From NCBI GenBank assembly GCA_001584585.1, contig LSYV01000007.1, positions 1,432,473 to 1,496,472 of the forward strand: DNA of 64,000 bases, in the 5' to 3' direction. The stretch is from Gonium pectorale (lineage: Eukaryota; Chlorophyta; Chlorophyceae; Chlamydomonadales; Volvocaceae). The translations under genes were made by a program, and so were the position numbers. The notes below the pieces were generated by a model. It saw only the letters and a program-made list of their open reading frames with translations, did not search any database and was not told the DNA's origin. Positions within the stretch are counted from its first letter, which is position 1; each line of letters starts with the position of its first letter. Below are positions 45,563-57,378 of the stretch, in pieces.

Positions 45563-48500
45563 CTAGCGCCCCAGCAGCGAGCTTGCCGCGTCCTCCACCT
45601 CTCCCGCGCGGTCCTGCAGCCAGGCCTTCTGCGCCTCGTCGTCCATCGGGTCGTCAATGTAGTCGTCGATGGGCTCGCTGTTCTCATTGCGCCAGGGCAT
45701 CTGGCCAGTGCCGTAACCCTGGGAAAGGCACAAAGAGGGATGGAGCGACAGATCACGGTTAATACCAAGCGGCGGAAAAGGTCCGAGGAAACGGCGTGGA
45801 CCAAGGCAGCAGCAGGGACGTGGGTTACCCGATACGCAGTCGCCAGGAGCACCGCTGCTGCGACATATTTCTTGTGTCACACGGAGCGCCCCAGCTTCAC
45901 GACTACATCCCCCCCACTGGTGATCCCTAATGTGTGGGGCTCTCCGGCTCGGCCGTGTTGCGGGGTACCGTTTGTCGGTCCGCGCACGACCAGCATCCTT
46001 GCCACCTAGTACCCCGTTGCCCATGTCGGTCGTACCCCATGGCATACGGCTCGCCTGCCTTCCCTTACTGCCGGCCCGTCTCTGTCCCTTCTACGCAGCA
46101 CTTCGGTAGCGGGTGTCCAGTGTGCCGCGCCCCTGCTCTACCCCTGCTTTGCTTTACCCGCCCAGCATGTTTAGCCGCCATCCATCGCTACCTTCTTGCG
46201 CAGCTCGCGCCGTCCGCCCGCCCGCCCCGTAGGTCAGTACGAGGTGGTAATTTGGGTCAGTGCCGTTGGGAACGTCCGTCTGGGCAGGCCCGTGCTCGCG
46301 GCGCTAGTGCTGTGCCAGTCTGTCCGCGTTTTAGGTTGGATGGGTGGGAGTGGGCTTTCCTTCGCCTCCCCTTCACGTTATCAGCACCGACAAATTTACA
46401 CTGCAGCGCTGCGGCTTGCAGTTTCGCAGGCCGTCTACAACTACGCCAAGACCGCCACCACTTCTCCTATGGAGTAGGCGATTCGGTATCCGCGACGCAA
46501 CCCGTTTCCCTTCTTCATTACCCCCCCCCCACCACACACACGCTGACACGCACTCCCTTTTCAGCAAATGCACTCTTTCTCGGGCCCGCGGGGTCCCTGC
46601 CCCGACGCCAGGCCCGGCCCCGACCCACATCGATGATCTGCTCCGCCACGATTTGTTCGTCCATGGGTATGAAGTAGGTGGGCGTATCCAGCGTGCGCCC
46701 AGCCACCTCAGCCACGTCCTCGGGTGTCCAGCCGTTGGCCTCCGCCCACGAGTGGTCTACGGGCGATTCGTAGTCGTCGGGGTGCACCCTGGGGCGGCGG
46801 ATTGCAGCGGTGGGCCACGTCAGGCGGAGAACAGAGTAGGGAGATGGCATTCTCATTAAGAAAGCCCTGAGCGGCGGAGCAGCAACGCGAGGAGGCCCAG
46901 GAGAGGCAACGAGGTATAAAAGGTTGTGTTGGCTGGCCGGTTGGCGGTTTGAGGTCAGAGCAGTGGAGGGCGTCCCACTGGAGAGGCCTGAGGCGCATGC
47001 CACCCCGAACTGCCGAAGGCAAAGTAACAGGAAGATCTCAGCGTCTCCTCGAAACACCACCGCCATTTGCAGATAAGGCAACTTAGGATGGATTTAGGTG
47101 AGCCTGCTATGGACGGATGTGGGCTGGGGCGGCTCACAAGGGCTGTGCGAGGAAAGAGTCACATCGGGGGGATGAGAAGCAGGAGAGAGCAACATGACAG
47201 TGATGCCCGTTCTGTCGTGCGAGCGGTTACCAGGACCTCACGGCATCCCATGCAGTATTTCCACCCGGCACGCTTTATGCTCCCTGAACAACCATTCGAA
47301 GGCCAAGTGCACCGCTGGAGGTGTAGAGGGGGACCACTTCGGACATTGCATGCCTTGCCAACACCTCGGCTACCCATTGCCCCTTTTGCCTATGCCGCTT
47401 GGTCTTGCCCTTTCCCTACGTCTCTTCTTCCCCATCCTCCCCCATCCCCAAACCTGCTCACATGAGGTCCTGCAGGCCCTTCACCGTGAACTTGCACTGC
47501 ACTGGCCACCGGTACAGGCCCGGCAAGCGAAGCTATTAATAGAGTGGGAGGGGGAGGGTGCGGACGTTGGACCGCGGGTCAGCATCACGGAGGGCATGAG
47601 GGCATGAAATGCCTCGGCGCGCAGCGAATGCCAGGAAACGGGGAAGGTAGGCCCAACGGGCATCCCAGACTCTTCCTTGCGTCTCGTTCAACGCGTTCTT
47701 CTTCCCACCAAGCACTGTCTGTGAATGATCGTGAGCACGTTCTGTGCTCTCGCACACAGGCCACCATACGTCACCATGCACGTACTTCCATCTTGGTTCG
47801 TACCTTATGTATCTCCACCATGACCACCTCCCCCACGTCGATGTGGTCGACTGCCAGCTCCCACATCTCCTCCGTGCAGGGGATCAGGCTGCGGGCGGGG
47901 CGTGGCCAGAGGTAATCGTAAGGCAACAGGATGAAGCAAGTTTGCAAACGGCAGCCGAACTGGCGGCGTGGCCTAGCAATATAAGGTGGAGTCTGCAGGG
48001 CGGCCGCGGGTGCATGTGGCACGGAATCCTGGTATCACTGCCATAACACCCTCCCGTCAGTCAACGGAACAAACGGATTGGCGCAAAGCTCTTCCCTACA
48101 TTGCCTGCCTCGCCGCCCCATACACGCTTAATCGCCCGCACCCCACCTCTGGCCCACTCAGCCGCCCATCACGCGCCGCACCCCTGGCCCCCTCCCGCTG
48201 GTTCATCGCCTGTCCACACCACCGTTTCCCGGACTGCGTCCGGCCCCACGCCTCCTTCCAGGCCTCACCCGTCACACTCTGCTCCAATGTCGACCTGCAC
48301 TCCATGGTACAGCCACACATCCGTCACCACGCCCAGGTACACGCGGCCCTCATCCAGCTCCGTAAAAGCGATCTGGGTTTATGGAGGAGGGTTCAGGCAT
48401 CAAGGCGTGGGACAGTGGAGTTCTTGCCAACGGGAATTGAGCAGTACCGAGTGGGCGGTATTGTGAATAATCTTGACGAACATCCGCTGCCCTGACGCCT

Positions 48501-49540
48501 GTTAAGAGGCCGCGCGACTGCCCCGCCCCGCCCTCACCCGCTCCTCGCCGCCGTTGCCCTCCGCGGGGTCGTGCCAGGGCTGCGGAAACATGGGCTCGTC
48601 CTCGGGCATGAAGTACACCCGCTTAGGTTTGCTGTTCCAGTTGCCTGAGGGGATGGGAGGAAAGGGGTTAGCACCTCGTTGAGCCCTCGCCTGCGTTCCC
48701 CTTCCTGACGATGTTAACGCTTGTCGCGCAACGTGCGGCCAAGCAACATGCCCATGAAGGCAGGCGCGGTCTCAAGCACAATCCCGAGCCATCCCACCGC
48801 CGCCAACAACGCCACACCGCGCCGCCCCACCCTCGGGGTTGGAGAACCAGTACTCGGTGTCACGGAGGTCGATCTTGTCGTCGTTCACGGCATCCAGGAA
48901 GGAGCGCTGCACACGCTTCTCCAAGGGGCCCTTGTCCGGTTCAAAGACCTGTGGGGCACAGCCACAGCCACCAGAGGGCGCGATGGTTGCGCACGTGCCA
49001 AACCGATAGCCAAGCGGGGGTTTCGGCGCGGGCAACCAACTCTTGGACTGTTCGCCCTGGTGGGCCTCCGGCCTACGTGGGTGCTTAAGGCCTTGCACCC
49101 AAGCCAAAGCACGCTGCACACGCGCGGGTCGCTGCAGAGGGGCCTGCTGCGCATGTTCGCCAGCTCTCCCCCTCACAAGCCTGCCACTGCCACGACCTCA
49201 CCTGGTAGTCGGGCAAGTCCATGTATGCGTCCTCGCCATTGTCGTCCATGTTCATTTCCTTTGCCTCCTTGGACTGAAATAGCTCCTTCGCCGTGCTAGT
49301 GATGCGGCAGGGTGGCAGAATCTGCCGGCGTGTAGGGCCTGCACTTGAGCAATGGGGCCGGGTGTAGGGTTTGTGTCGATGCCATCGGCACAATAGTCCA
49401 TTGTCGCCCATCGCCAGCTGACCTGCCATCCGAACTCTCTTCCACGTAGGGCATGGCAGACACGGCGCCAGAACGCGCCCAGAGCCAGAGGCTGGGCTTG
49501 TGGCACCGACCGGCGGCTGCCTCCCAAGTAGCCGCTGCAT
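45563..49540 (-). CDS. PTAC10: pTAC10-like plastid transcription-associated S1-domain protein
   Basis: Exons 49540-49202, 48948-48831, 48644-48538, 48372-48269, 47888-47804, 47532-47462, 46788-46629 and 45718-45563 join in phase with GT-AG sites to 379 residues. The N-terminus (MQRLLGRQPPVGATSP..., about 90 residues) is basic and Ser/Arg-rich like a transit peptide. Residues about 190-275 form an S1-type nucleic-acid-binding fold: GRVYLGVVTDVWLYHGVQVD, GLIPCTEEMWEL, GEVVMVEIHK, LPGLYRWPVQCK. Downstream, YESPVDHSWAEANGWTPEDV and the acidic end (EPIDDYIDDPMDDEAQ) follow the pTAC10 plan. Known: pTAC10/PAP3 is a subunit associated with the plastid-encoded RNA polymerase and needed for chloroplast gene expression in land plants. 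Inference: orthologue with a role in plastid transcription. Family-level identity is firm; function in this alga is assumed. Confidence 0.85.
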
Positions 49541-51301
49541 GGTTGCGATTGCCTATTAAGTAGCTAAAAGACTTTATCGCGCCATAATATATGTAGATGT
49601 CGGCAAAGTTTGAGAGTGACGATTTCTGTCACCGAAGCTCGAATGAAACCTTGACAAACGCCTTAAGTTAACTGTATGGAAATTGCCACAAGAAGACGCG
49701 GAGGACGTCCCCAAGATAACTGACGGTGTCAGTGCCTCAGCGCCTCTGCTGGATGCACGAAATTGTATTTGCAGCTTTATCTTTGATAATCGTTCAGCGG
49801 TCCATGTCGTACAAACCCGCGTGTCGCCCTCCATCCCCTCCCATTCGCTATTCCAAAACCCCTCCCTCGACTCCCTGCCTGAAGCTACGGATGTATATTC
49901 GTTTCTGATAACTTTATATTGTTTTTACCGAAAGCTGACTTTCTGTGTTGTCCTATGCTGACGCAAACGGCAACAAAAGCAGTGCGCATGACGATTAGTT
50001 CAGCCACACCAAGACACGAGGAACCAAATGTCACGAAGATCTACTCATGCGATTAAGGGCCAGCAGGTGGTGTAGGTGGGCGCGCAGGCACCAAACAAGA
50101 ACGCCCCGCACCGAGGCCCCGCCAGACAGTAGGCGAGGCCGCCCCTCGCACGAAAGCAATGATATTGCAGGTTTCAGTTTGCATTGCCTCACGCGGAGGA
50201 TTTAACTCTCGGGAGGACTTAACTCTGAGAGCCGCCGTACTGCCCCTGTTTGGCGCTGCTGCGCGCGCATGAGTGCTCCGAAGAGAAAGCTGGCGTAGGA
50301 TGGGGCTCCCTCTTTCTATGCAGGTTTCTCTTTTTTCACGGATGTCGCTGGGAGAAGCTGCAGCTACGCCAGCATTCGCTGTGGGTCTGCAGGTGGCGCA
50401 GAGCCACGGCACCTCCGCCTAGCAGAGCTCTCATAGCCCTGACATCAACCTACGCGGGTGATGGATTCACGGGGCCGTTGAGATGCAGGTGGCATGTGGC
50501 AGGTGGGATGCATGTCCTGCGATACAAAAAAGGTGACAGTGGTACAGTGGGCGCCTGCGTGAACGGCAACCCGTGAGTGGCATCCCTAGCGTCGGGGCGG
50601 GTACGTCGAGGATGTATGCCGTGGCAGCTACTTCCTAGACACTTCCCCATCAGCCCATGAGCACCGCATTGTTTCTCCGCACCCATCCCTTCAAGCTCCG
50701 CCGCACCAGGTCTGGAAGGACGGACGCCGCAGTGAGGACATATTGCTTTGCAAGCGACGTGCACGGTGCGCACGTGTCCCGACGACGACACACAATCATT
50801 ATTTTTATCACTGTTCCCATGTGAAGGAGATGCAAGCACGAAGCTCCCCCAAGCAAATGCGCGCCCGGCACTGAGCGCCCGCCAGACCATCCTCCATGTG
50901 TGAGGCCGCGTCCCAAGCAAGTAACATAATAGAATTAATGTCACTTATTATCTGTGAATGGGGCAGCTGCCCGCCGGTAGCTGCCGTCTGAGGCGGCCCC
51001 AGCTACAGGCACCTCCCAGTCCAAATGTCCGACCGGGGCAACTTAGGCTCCCAGAAAGAGCTACCACCAAGCGTGTTGCTGCAAAAGGGAAGGGGCTGAC
51101 TGTACGTGACTACCACGACGCTGACGCGGCAAGCGAGCCGCGTACTGCACTTGAAGGCGTCATAGGGCCGCCACTCCCACCCGACTCACCATTCTATCCC
51201 TGGCACCCATACAAAGAGCCTACAAACGCTGCCGCTGAGCGTCAGACCCGCGTCAAAGTGTTCAAAGACTCGACAACTTCGCCCGTTTCTGAGTGCCAAG
51301 C
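49541..51301. other. divergent region between pTAC10 and the kinase gene
   Basis: Both genes start outward from here. It holds one reversed copy of dispersed repeat B (50306-50340) and, at its right end, an open frame from 50958 that overlaps the kinase start in another frame and might be an alternative 5' exon (see findings). The stretch 49560-49980 is AT-rich with no coding character. Confidence 0.5.
50306..50340 (-). repeat. dispersed repeat B, copy 3 (reverse orientation)
   Basis: Reads ctctttctatgcaggtttct then cttttttcacg on the plus strand, the reverse complement of the 58452-58485 and 22318-22350 copies with a few substitutions. Confidence 0.6.
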
Positions 51302-53153
51302 ATGTGCCACCAATCCCTTCGGGCTAGAACTAGCCTCCACCATTCACACTGCAGCCATCCGCGGCCTAGGTGCCCAGTCGTTGTCCGCGCGTCCCTTGGC
51401 GCGAACATGGCTGCAGCGCCGGTGTCGACAGCAGTTTCCTCTGCGTCCTCCTCAACAGACTCCGCCTCACAATTAGAGCTGGGCTGGCGGACCGACTTGC
51501 GGGAGAGCTATGTGCAGGGCAAGGTCCTCGGCACTGGCTCGTTCGGCACTGTCCACCTTGGCATCGACAGCGTCAGCGGCCAGGAGGTGGCGATAAAAAC
51601 TCTTCCCAAGGAGCGACCAAAGCTTAGCAGGGCGCGCGTGCTCGAAAAGTTGCAACGGTACGTTACTCCGAGACCGGGACCGGGCTCGGCGCGGCGGCCA
51701 CCAATATTCTTAGGGCAACTAATAAATGCCACTTCCTCAAGGGCTCTCTAGGGCTTTGGCCGCGCTAGCAGGGGAGTTGCGTTTGGCGACCCCAGCGATA
51801 ACCCCTGGAGCACCACCCCGTCCCCCCCTGGCAGGGAGCTGACGCTTCTGGACCGTCTCTCTGGCTGCCCACGCGTGGTACAGCTGTTGGAGTGTTTCGA
51901 GGACGAGGACAACGTGTACATCGTCACGGAGGCTTGCGAAGGCGGGGACCTCCAAAAGTTCTCAGATGTGAGTTTGGCTGTCCAGCCTTGTGATGCTGAG
52001 ATGGAGGGAGAGGGGATTGTTGCCTGGGTATGATGCATAAGTTACAACTTTCATGTTGGGCTGGTAAACCCTCGCTGCGTTGCCAATCTCCCGTCCGTTG
52101 CTCTGCCAACGCAGACCTACGGGCCGCTTTCGGAGCGGTGCCTGGCGCTCGTGGCGCAGGAGGTTCTTCATATCGTCCGGAGCTGCCACCGGTTGGGGAT
52201 CCTTCACGGCGATGTGAAGCCTGGTGAGATCCTAAGTCGCTGCCAGCAGAGCCTCGGCGCCTTGTGCCTGTGCGCACAGTCTGCTGCTTGCTAGCAGGAT
52301 GAACGCCGTATTAAGCACGTGCCCTTATGGTCTTCGTCTTGCAGCAAACTTCTGCCTGAAGGACGAGCACCGGCATCCGTACGCGTCGTCCCCGGCAGCG
52401 CTTCAGCGTACGCCCTGGCTCAAGGCCATCGACTTCGGGTGCTCGCAACTCCACTTCCGCCACACGCGCCTTAGCAAGCGCTCGGGGACACCGGTAAGCC
52501 TTAGCCACTTGCTGCATGTGTTGCGTTGGGCGTAGCGGGGTTAAGCGCTAAGGACTGCACCCAACCTGCCCTGCAAACAACTTGCACTGCGGTCCGAAAC
52601 CTTTCCAGCCAACGCTTGCCTTCCACTCGTCACTCGTCGGTCTGCCCATATTCTAACAACTCACTCATGTCCTTGTCCCTTCCTTTCCCAGGTCTACATG
52701 GCACCAGAGATCTTCAAGCGGGACTACTCGTTCGAGGTGGACGTGTGGAGCACGGGCGTGCTGCTCTATCAGCTCTTCTGCCGCCAGTTCCCCTTCTGGC
52801 AGGGTGACTCGTACAACAAGGCGCTGTCGCTGGAGGACGTGGCGAAGGCCATTTCGGAGGCACCGATCCGCATGGACTTCGGGCCTTGGCTCACCATGTC
52901 TCCGGAGGGCCTGGACTTTGTTCGCGGCTGCCTTACTCGGGACCCCGCCAGTCGCATGACCCTCGACGAGGCGCTGGAGCACCCCTGGCTCCAGAAGTTT
53001 GCCAGCGGGTTGGAAGGCGGTGCGCCGGGGCCGCTGGTGGAGGCGGAGGTTGCGGGCAGCGGCAGCAGCGTGGCGAACAACATTGTTCGACGCGCCGCGG
53101 TGCAGCAAGCTCAGCAGCAACAGACTCGCCGAGATGCGGCAGTGGCTGCGTAG
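51302..53153 (+). CDS. serine/threonine protein kinase, CDPK-like catalytic domain, possible plastid leader
   Basis: Exons 51302-51657, 51835-51967, 52115-52223, 52345-52493 and 52692-53153 join in phase to 402 residues. The kinase core runs from about 70 to 340: glycine loop GKVLGTGSFGTVHLG, catalytic VAIK near residue 97, catalytic loop HGDVKPANF near 195, KAIDFGCSQ near 228, activation end GTPVYMAPEIF, and DVWSTGVLLYQLF. The layout is closest to the calcium-dependent/CaM-kinase group. No EF-hands follow; the tail is Gly/Gln/Ala-rich. Known: an active CMGC or CAMK kinase normally has HRD; here it is HGD, keeping the Asp and Lys. The first about 35 residues (SLRARTSLHHSHCSHPRPRC, VVVRASLGAN) are Arg/Ser-rich without acidic residues, as in plastid transit peptides. 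Inference: an active non-RD kinase, perhaps chloroplastic. An internal ATG at 51407 would remove the leader. Confidence 0.82.
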
Positions 53154-55855
53154 CTCACGCATGGCCCAATCAGTACACCAGCTGTCCACCTCCCCGAGGG
53201 CGTCTTTAACGCTAAGAACAAGTGGCCGGCGCGTGCAAGTGACTATTCGCGAGGCACGCGGTTGGGAGCTGCTGCCTGCAGCTTTGCTCCAGTGATGACC
53301 GCTTCAGAGCACTTCAGGTGGCTTCGCCCTGTAGCTTATTACCAGAAGCGGCAAGGCGCAAGACTGGTGGCATGGTGCGGCTTGACGGCACGGCCAAATT
53401 GGCAGGCGCTGTCAGCTGCTGGGTCCGCGACAGCCTTCGGGACCTGTGACATGTTTCGCGTGCTGCCCTAAACGGCATTGCTTATGACTTCATCTCGGCG
53501 TAGACGGCCTGCTTGCTGTCGATGTGACTGCGTGGGAGTTACGGGATGATCCGATGTGTGGTACCAACGGTGTGACGTTTGAGTAGCTGTGCACGAAGAC
53601 CACCCATTGATGATACCTTAGTTCTTTCCAAACACTCGGACCTCCCTCCTGAGCGTGCTGGCAACGGCGCGTGAGGTTGAGCAAATTCATTGTGTTTAGG
53701 AGACGCATGCTCTCATGCATGTGCTGCGACAGGAATCGGGGACACGACATCCAAGGGGGCTCTGTGCCCAATTTGCACCTCGCGACAGTGCTCACGAACG
53801 GTTCTGCATTTAGCATGCCGGCCATCCGGGATCTGGAGAAGATAAAGCGTTTGGTGGGTGCGCGTCTAGCAGGCAGCGTATTCGCATTGTATCACTTGCT
53901 TGAGAGAAGTTGTTTGTATTTGTGGGAGAGTCTTGTCCCATCCCTTTAATGGGCATACCTCAAGTTGGCTGCGTGCACTGCTTTGCTTTCGAACAGACGT
54001 ACCGTGTCGCCATGCCGTATGGCGTTCGCTGTCCTGTTTGTGGTCGGCATGCCCTTAGCCTTGGCAGTGAGAGAAGAAACGTGTACATATCATACGTAAA
54101 CACGTTTGGGCATGCAGTGCTGTGCGTCCTTAGTGTATCTACTCGTGTGCTTGGTGTGCAGCTCAGGTGGCTCAAGTCATATGTCTACGAGAACGTGTGA
54201 CGCTGTACGCAATGTATTACATACGAGATCAGAGGCGTTCTAATGCGCCTGGGCCCATTCGGGCATCATGGACATCCTTCTACGCGCTGCCATGTGCTGG
54301 TCATATTTGATTTCGTTGCGATGTGATGTCAAGTGCCTCTCCACGTAACGGGAGGTTAGTGCCTCCAGTAACTTACAGAGGCGGTTCCATCTTCTGATGG
54401 CTACTTTTGAGCAAGTATCGGCCGCATCGATATCACGCCGCTTGTAAGATGGTACTCTGCTGCTCGGGCGTCTTGTGCTCGCGGGCGCAGCTGGGCTTAT
54501 TGACGAACCCGCCATTGGTGCCTGCCCGAAACGCCATTACTCCGCTCCCGCCCACTCCGAACCCACTCCGACGGCGCGCCGCTTTGCAGCCGCCTTGGCC
54601 GCCGCTTCGGCTGCTGCCCTCTCATCCACCCCATCCTCGGGGACCGTCACCGCCGCCGCCCGCAGCTCCTCCCGCTGCCTGTCGGGCTGGCTGCCGCCCG
54701 CAGACTCAGCGGCCGCCACGAGGCTGCACGGTTTGCACACCAGCAACATTGCTGACATGTGCTTTTCATATTGTCACGAAGTTACTCTGACCCTGGCCGG
54801 CTAAAAACAGGAAGGCGCTTTAGATAACGGTATCTGGACACCGACCTCGACACGCCACGCATAGCATCTAGCCGCTCTCAGTATAGTAGCAGTGCCTGGG
54901 CAACAGGTATCGCGCAGGGTGTGAGTATGGCTGAGTTGCGGCGTTGTTGCCTGAGTGCTGCATCCAATCTCTGGCAGGACGCTTGCTCGTGCGTACCATC
55001 CGGGAAGTACTGGGGCGTTGGGGCCTCAACAGTCAAGCTTACAACACAGGTATGGAGTGATGTCGTAAACTTGTACATTGTCGACTACAGCGTCAGACGA
55101 TTCTCAGACACCTTGGGCTACCCAGCTGGTCGTCTTCGAGCGCCATTGCATGGCCGCCGCGTGCAAGGCTAACCAGCTGCAACGCGCTCACAAAGAGCGA
55201 ACGGTGAACGGACCGACAAACTGCCAAGCTGTTCGCAGTTGGCAACGGAAGGGGATACGCAACACCAACACAACACGAGAAACGCAATGATTGTTCAGAA
55301 GCTTCGCAGCAAATGTGTTGCTGTCAATGTTGTCGCCACGAAACATACAATAAGTTTGGACACATGGACGCCTAGCCCTGTCCTGAACTGCGCTGAACGT
55401 GGATAGTGCTGCACCACCAAAACCCTAGCATACCACCACTCTTGCTCAGTACATATACGCCCGCTGTCCAAAATTGTGCAGTTGCCTCGCTCCGCACACG
55501 CCCGAGGCAGTGCCTCGGGCACCCTAAGGGATTCCCTCGGAAGTAAGGGCAGAAACAAGCTCCCTGAGAGCACAACAAAGCACCCTGTCAGCCTCTTCAT
55601 GCATCTTGGGGGCGGAATCTCCCTTCAGTTCAAACATCATCTCATACAAATGCAGTGCAAATATAATTGGGCACATAGGGCAAAAGTTCACAATGCACCA
55701 GCCATGCTGCTTTATGAGCACCCTGGGAGGTGCTATGGGCACGCGTAACACTTCGTGCCCTCCACGCCCGGCCTTACGGGCCCTCTCATGCGCTTCGTCA
55801 CCGTAATATCCGCATCGGTATACACGCACTCTACTACAGCCACCTTCAGCGCCAC
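53154..55855. other. 2.7 kb spacer
   Basis: Includes the kinase 3' UTR and the presumed 3' UTR of the minus-strand gene ending at 55856. AT content rises between 53500 and 54500. Open frames (for example 54407-54790, 55524-55862) have no recognisable domain, and the Ala/Ser/Pro-rich frames at 54540-54720 are low-complexity on both strands. Confidence 0.5.
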
Positions 55856-57378
55856 CTAACATGCCGCCGCTGCTAGCTTGACCGTGTAAATCCTCGGCAG
55901 CTGCTTCAGCGGGGCATACGTGAGCTTAAGGCTGGCGGCGAATGAGTCGCCACGCCGCGCGCTTGGCGTCACGCAGTGCCGCCGGTGCACCGGCGAGACC
56001 ACGAGGGCGCGCACCAGGTCGCATGAGCCGGCCTGGTTGCAGCCATTGCGGCAGTCGGCGGCGGTGGGCTCGACAGCGATGGCCCCGGCGGTGGTAACGG
56101 TGTCTCCGCCACCGTCGTGTGCCCCGATGCAGCTCTCCCAATGCGCCTGTGCCTGCTCCGCCACCTCCTGTGAAACCCCGTTTGCGGCGAGCAGCTGAGC
56201 CGTCAGCGCGGATCGGGGCTGTTGAAGGGCCCCGCTATGGCTGCTGCGCTGCGCCGTGCAGGAGGACGGCGCGGCGGCGAAGCCCGTTACAACGGTTTGC
56301 GGCTCCGATAGGCAGGGAAAGCGGACGGCGGCGGCAGAGGCAGGGCGGCAATAGGCGGGGCGGGAGCAGCCGGAGCTTGTGACTCCGCTAGCGTTGCTGC
56401 TCTGGACGGAGGTCCAGCTCTGGATAGAGGTGGGGGACGTGCAAGCCGGGGTGCCGTGCACGATGTTGCGCAGCAGCGGGTGGAGGTTGGAGGCCGGCGG
56501 AGAGTACAGCGTGTCCGTGAACCGGCGCGGCAGCCACTTGCTCATGAGGGCCTTGGTGCTGCGCCAGGGCGGCAGCTCCATTCCAAGAGCCGAGGACTCC
56601 TGGTGGAGAGTGCCCGTGAGAAGGCAGACGAGCGCGTTGACGGTTCCGATGGTGCCGATGAAGCACTCGGGGATGGACTCAAGAGCCTTGACATACGAGC
56701 TCGAGGACGGTAAGCCCGCGACGTGGAACTGCTCCCTAAAGGAAGGGTCCAGCAGTACGCAGAACCCTGCGTAGCAGACAAAGCAACGGAGCGGACGAGT
56801 CAAGAAGCAGCAGGCGAATAGCGCAACCGATGTGCCGCAACGGCGCTGACCCGAATGAATAAAAAAGGACGCAAGAAAACGCGAATTATGCATTTAATGT
56901 TTTACTAGTAGGGTCACAACAAAAGAGCTGGAACCCCGAAGCGACCCTCGAGCTGTTCACGTGGTGCAGGAACAGCCCGCCGGCCTGACTGCGACTATGA
57001 TGCATGCGGCTTTGTTGAAGTGCATGAAGGACTATGGAAAGATACATTTGTCGGTGGCGCGGTTTCGGGTGCGCACGTACCTGCGGTCTGAATGACGAGG
57101 AAGGAGTGCCGAAGCGTTGAAAGGTAGTCTGGGCAGTCCACGCCAACACCAAGTCCCGTTCGGAGCGTGACGAGTAGACCAAGTCGTGACAGCGTTTCCG
57201 CAAGCCCTTCCAGGGTGAAGGGCGTCGACAGCAAGGGCAGAGCCGCTCGCAGGGCACATTGAACTTGATCTAAAGCCGCAAGGACTCCGGGCGATAGGCC
57301 AAGTGATGCCTGCGGGTCACCCCGACGCAGCATAGTCAGCAATTGAGTACTAAAGAACGGCAAGCCGTCCACTGCCAC
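55856..57378 (-). CDS. unrecognised protein, probably membrane-associated, C-terminal exons
   Basis: Two exons are supported. The last, 56766-55856, follows acceptor cgcag/ggttct. The previous one ends at 57081 with donor gtacgt, and the phase-1 join gives SFLVIQTA-GFCVLLDPSFREQF. The upstream exon (to about 57378) reads LGLSPGVLAALDQVQCALRA and ETLSRLGLLVTLRTGLGVG; its acceptor is not fixed. The last exon has a hydrophobic stretch (ECFIGTIGTVNALVCLLTG), then a long Ser/Ala-rich region with scattered Cys, ending KLTYAPLKQLPRIYTVKLAA. I do not recognise the family. Further short exons seem to lie upstream (for example HLVFFGLYINLW around 57440-57401), so the start is missing and the span is partial. 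Inferred from hydrophobicity only: an integral or peripheral membrane protein. Confidence 0.5.
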
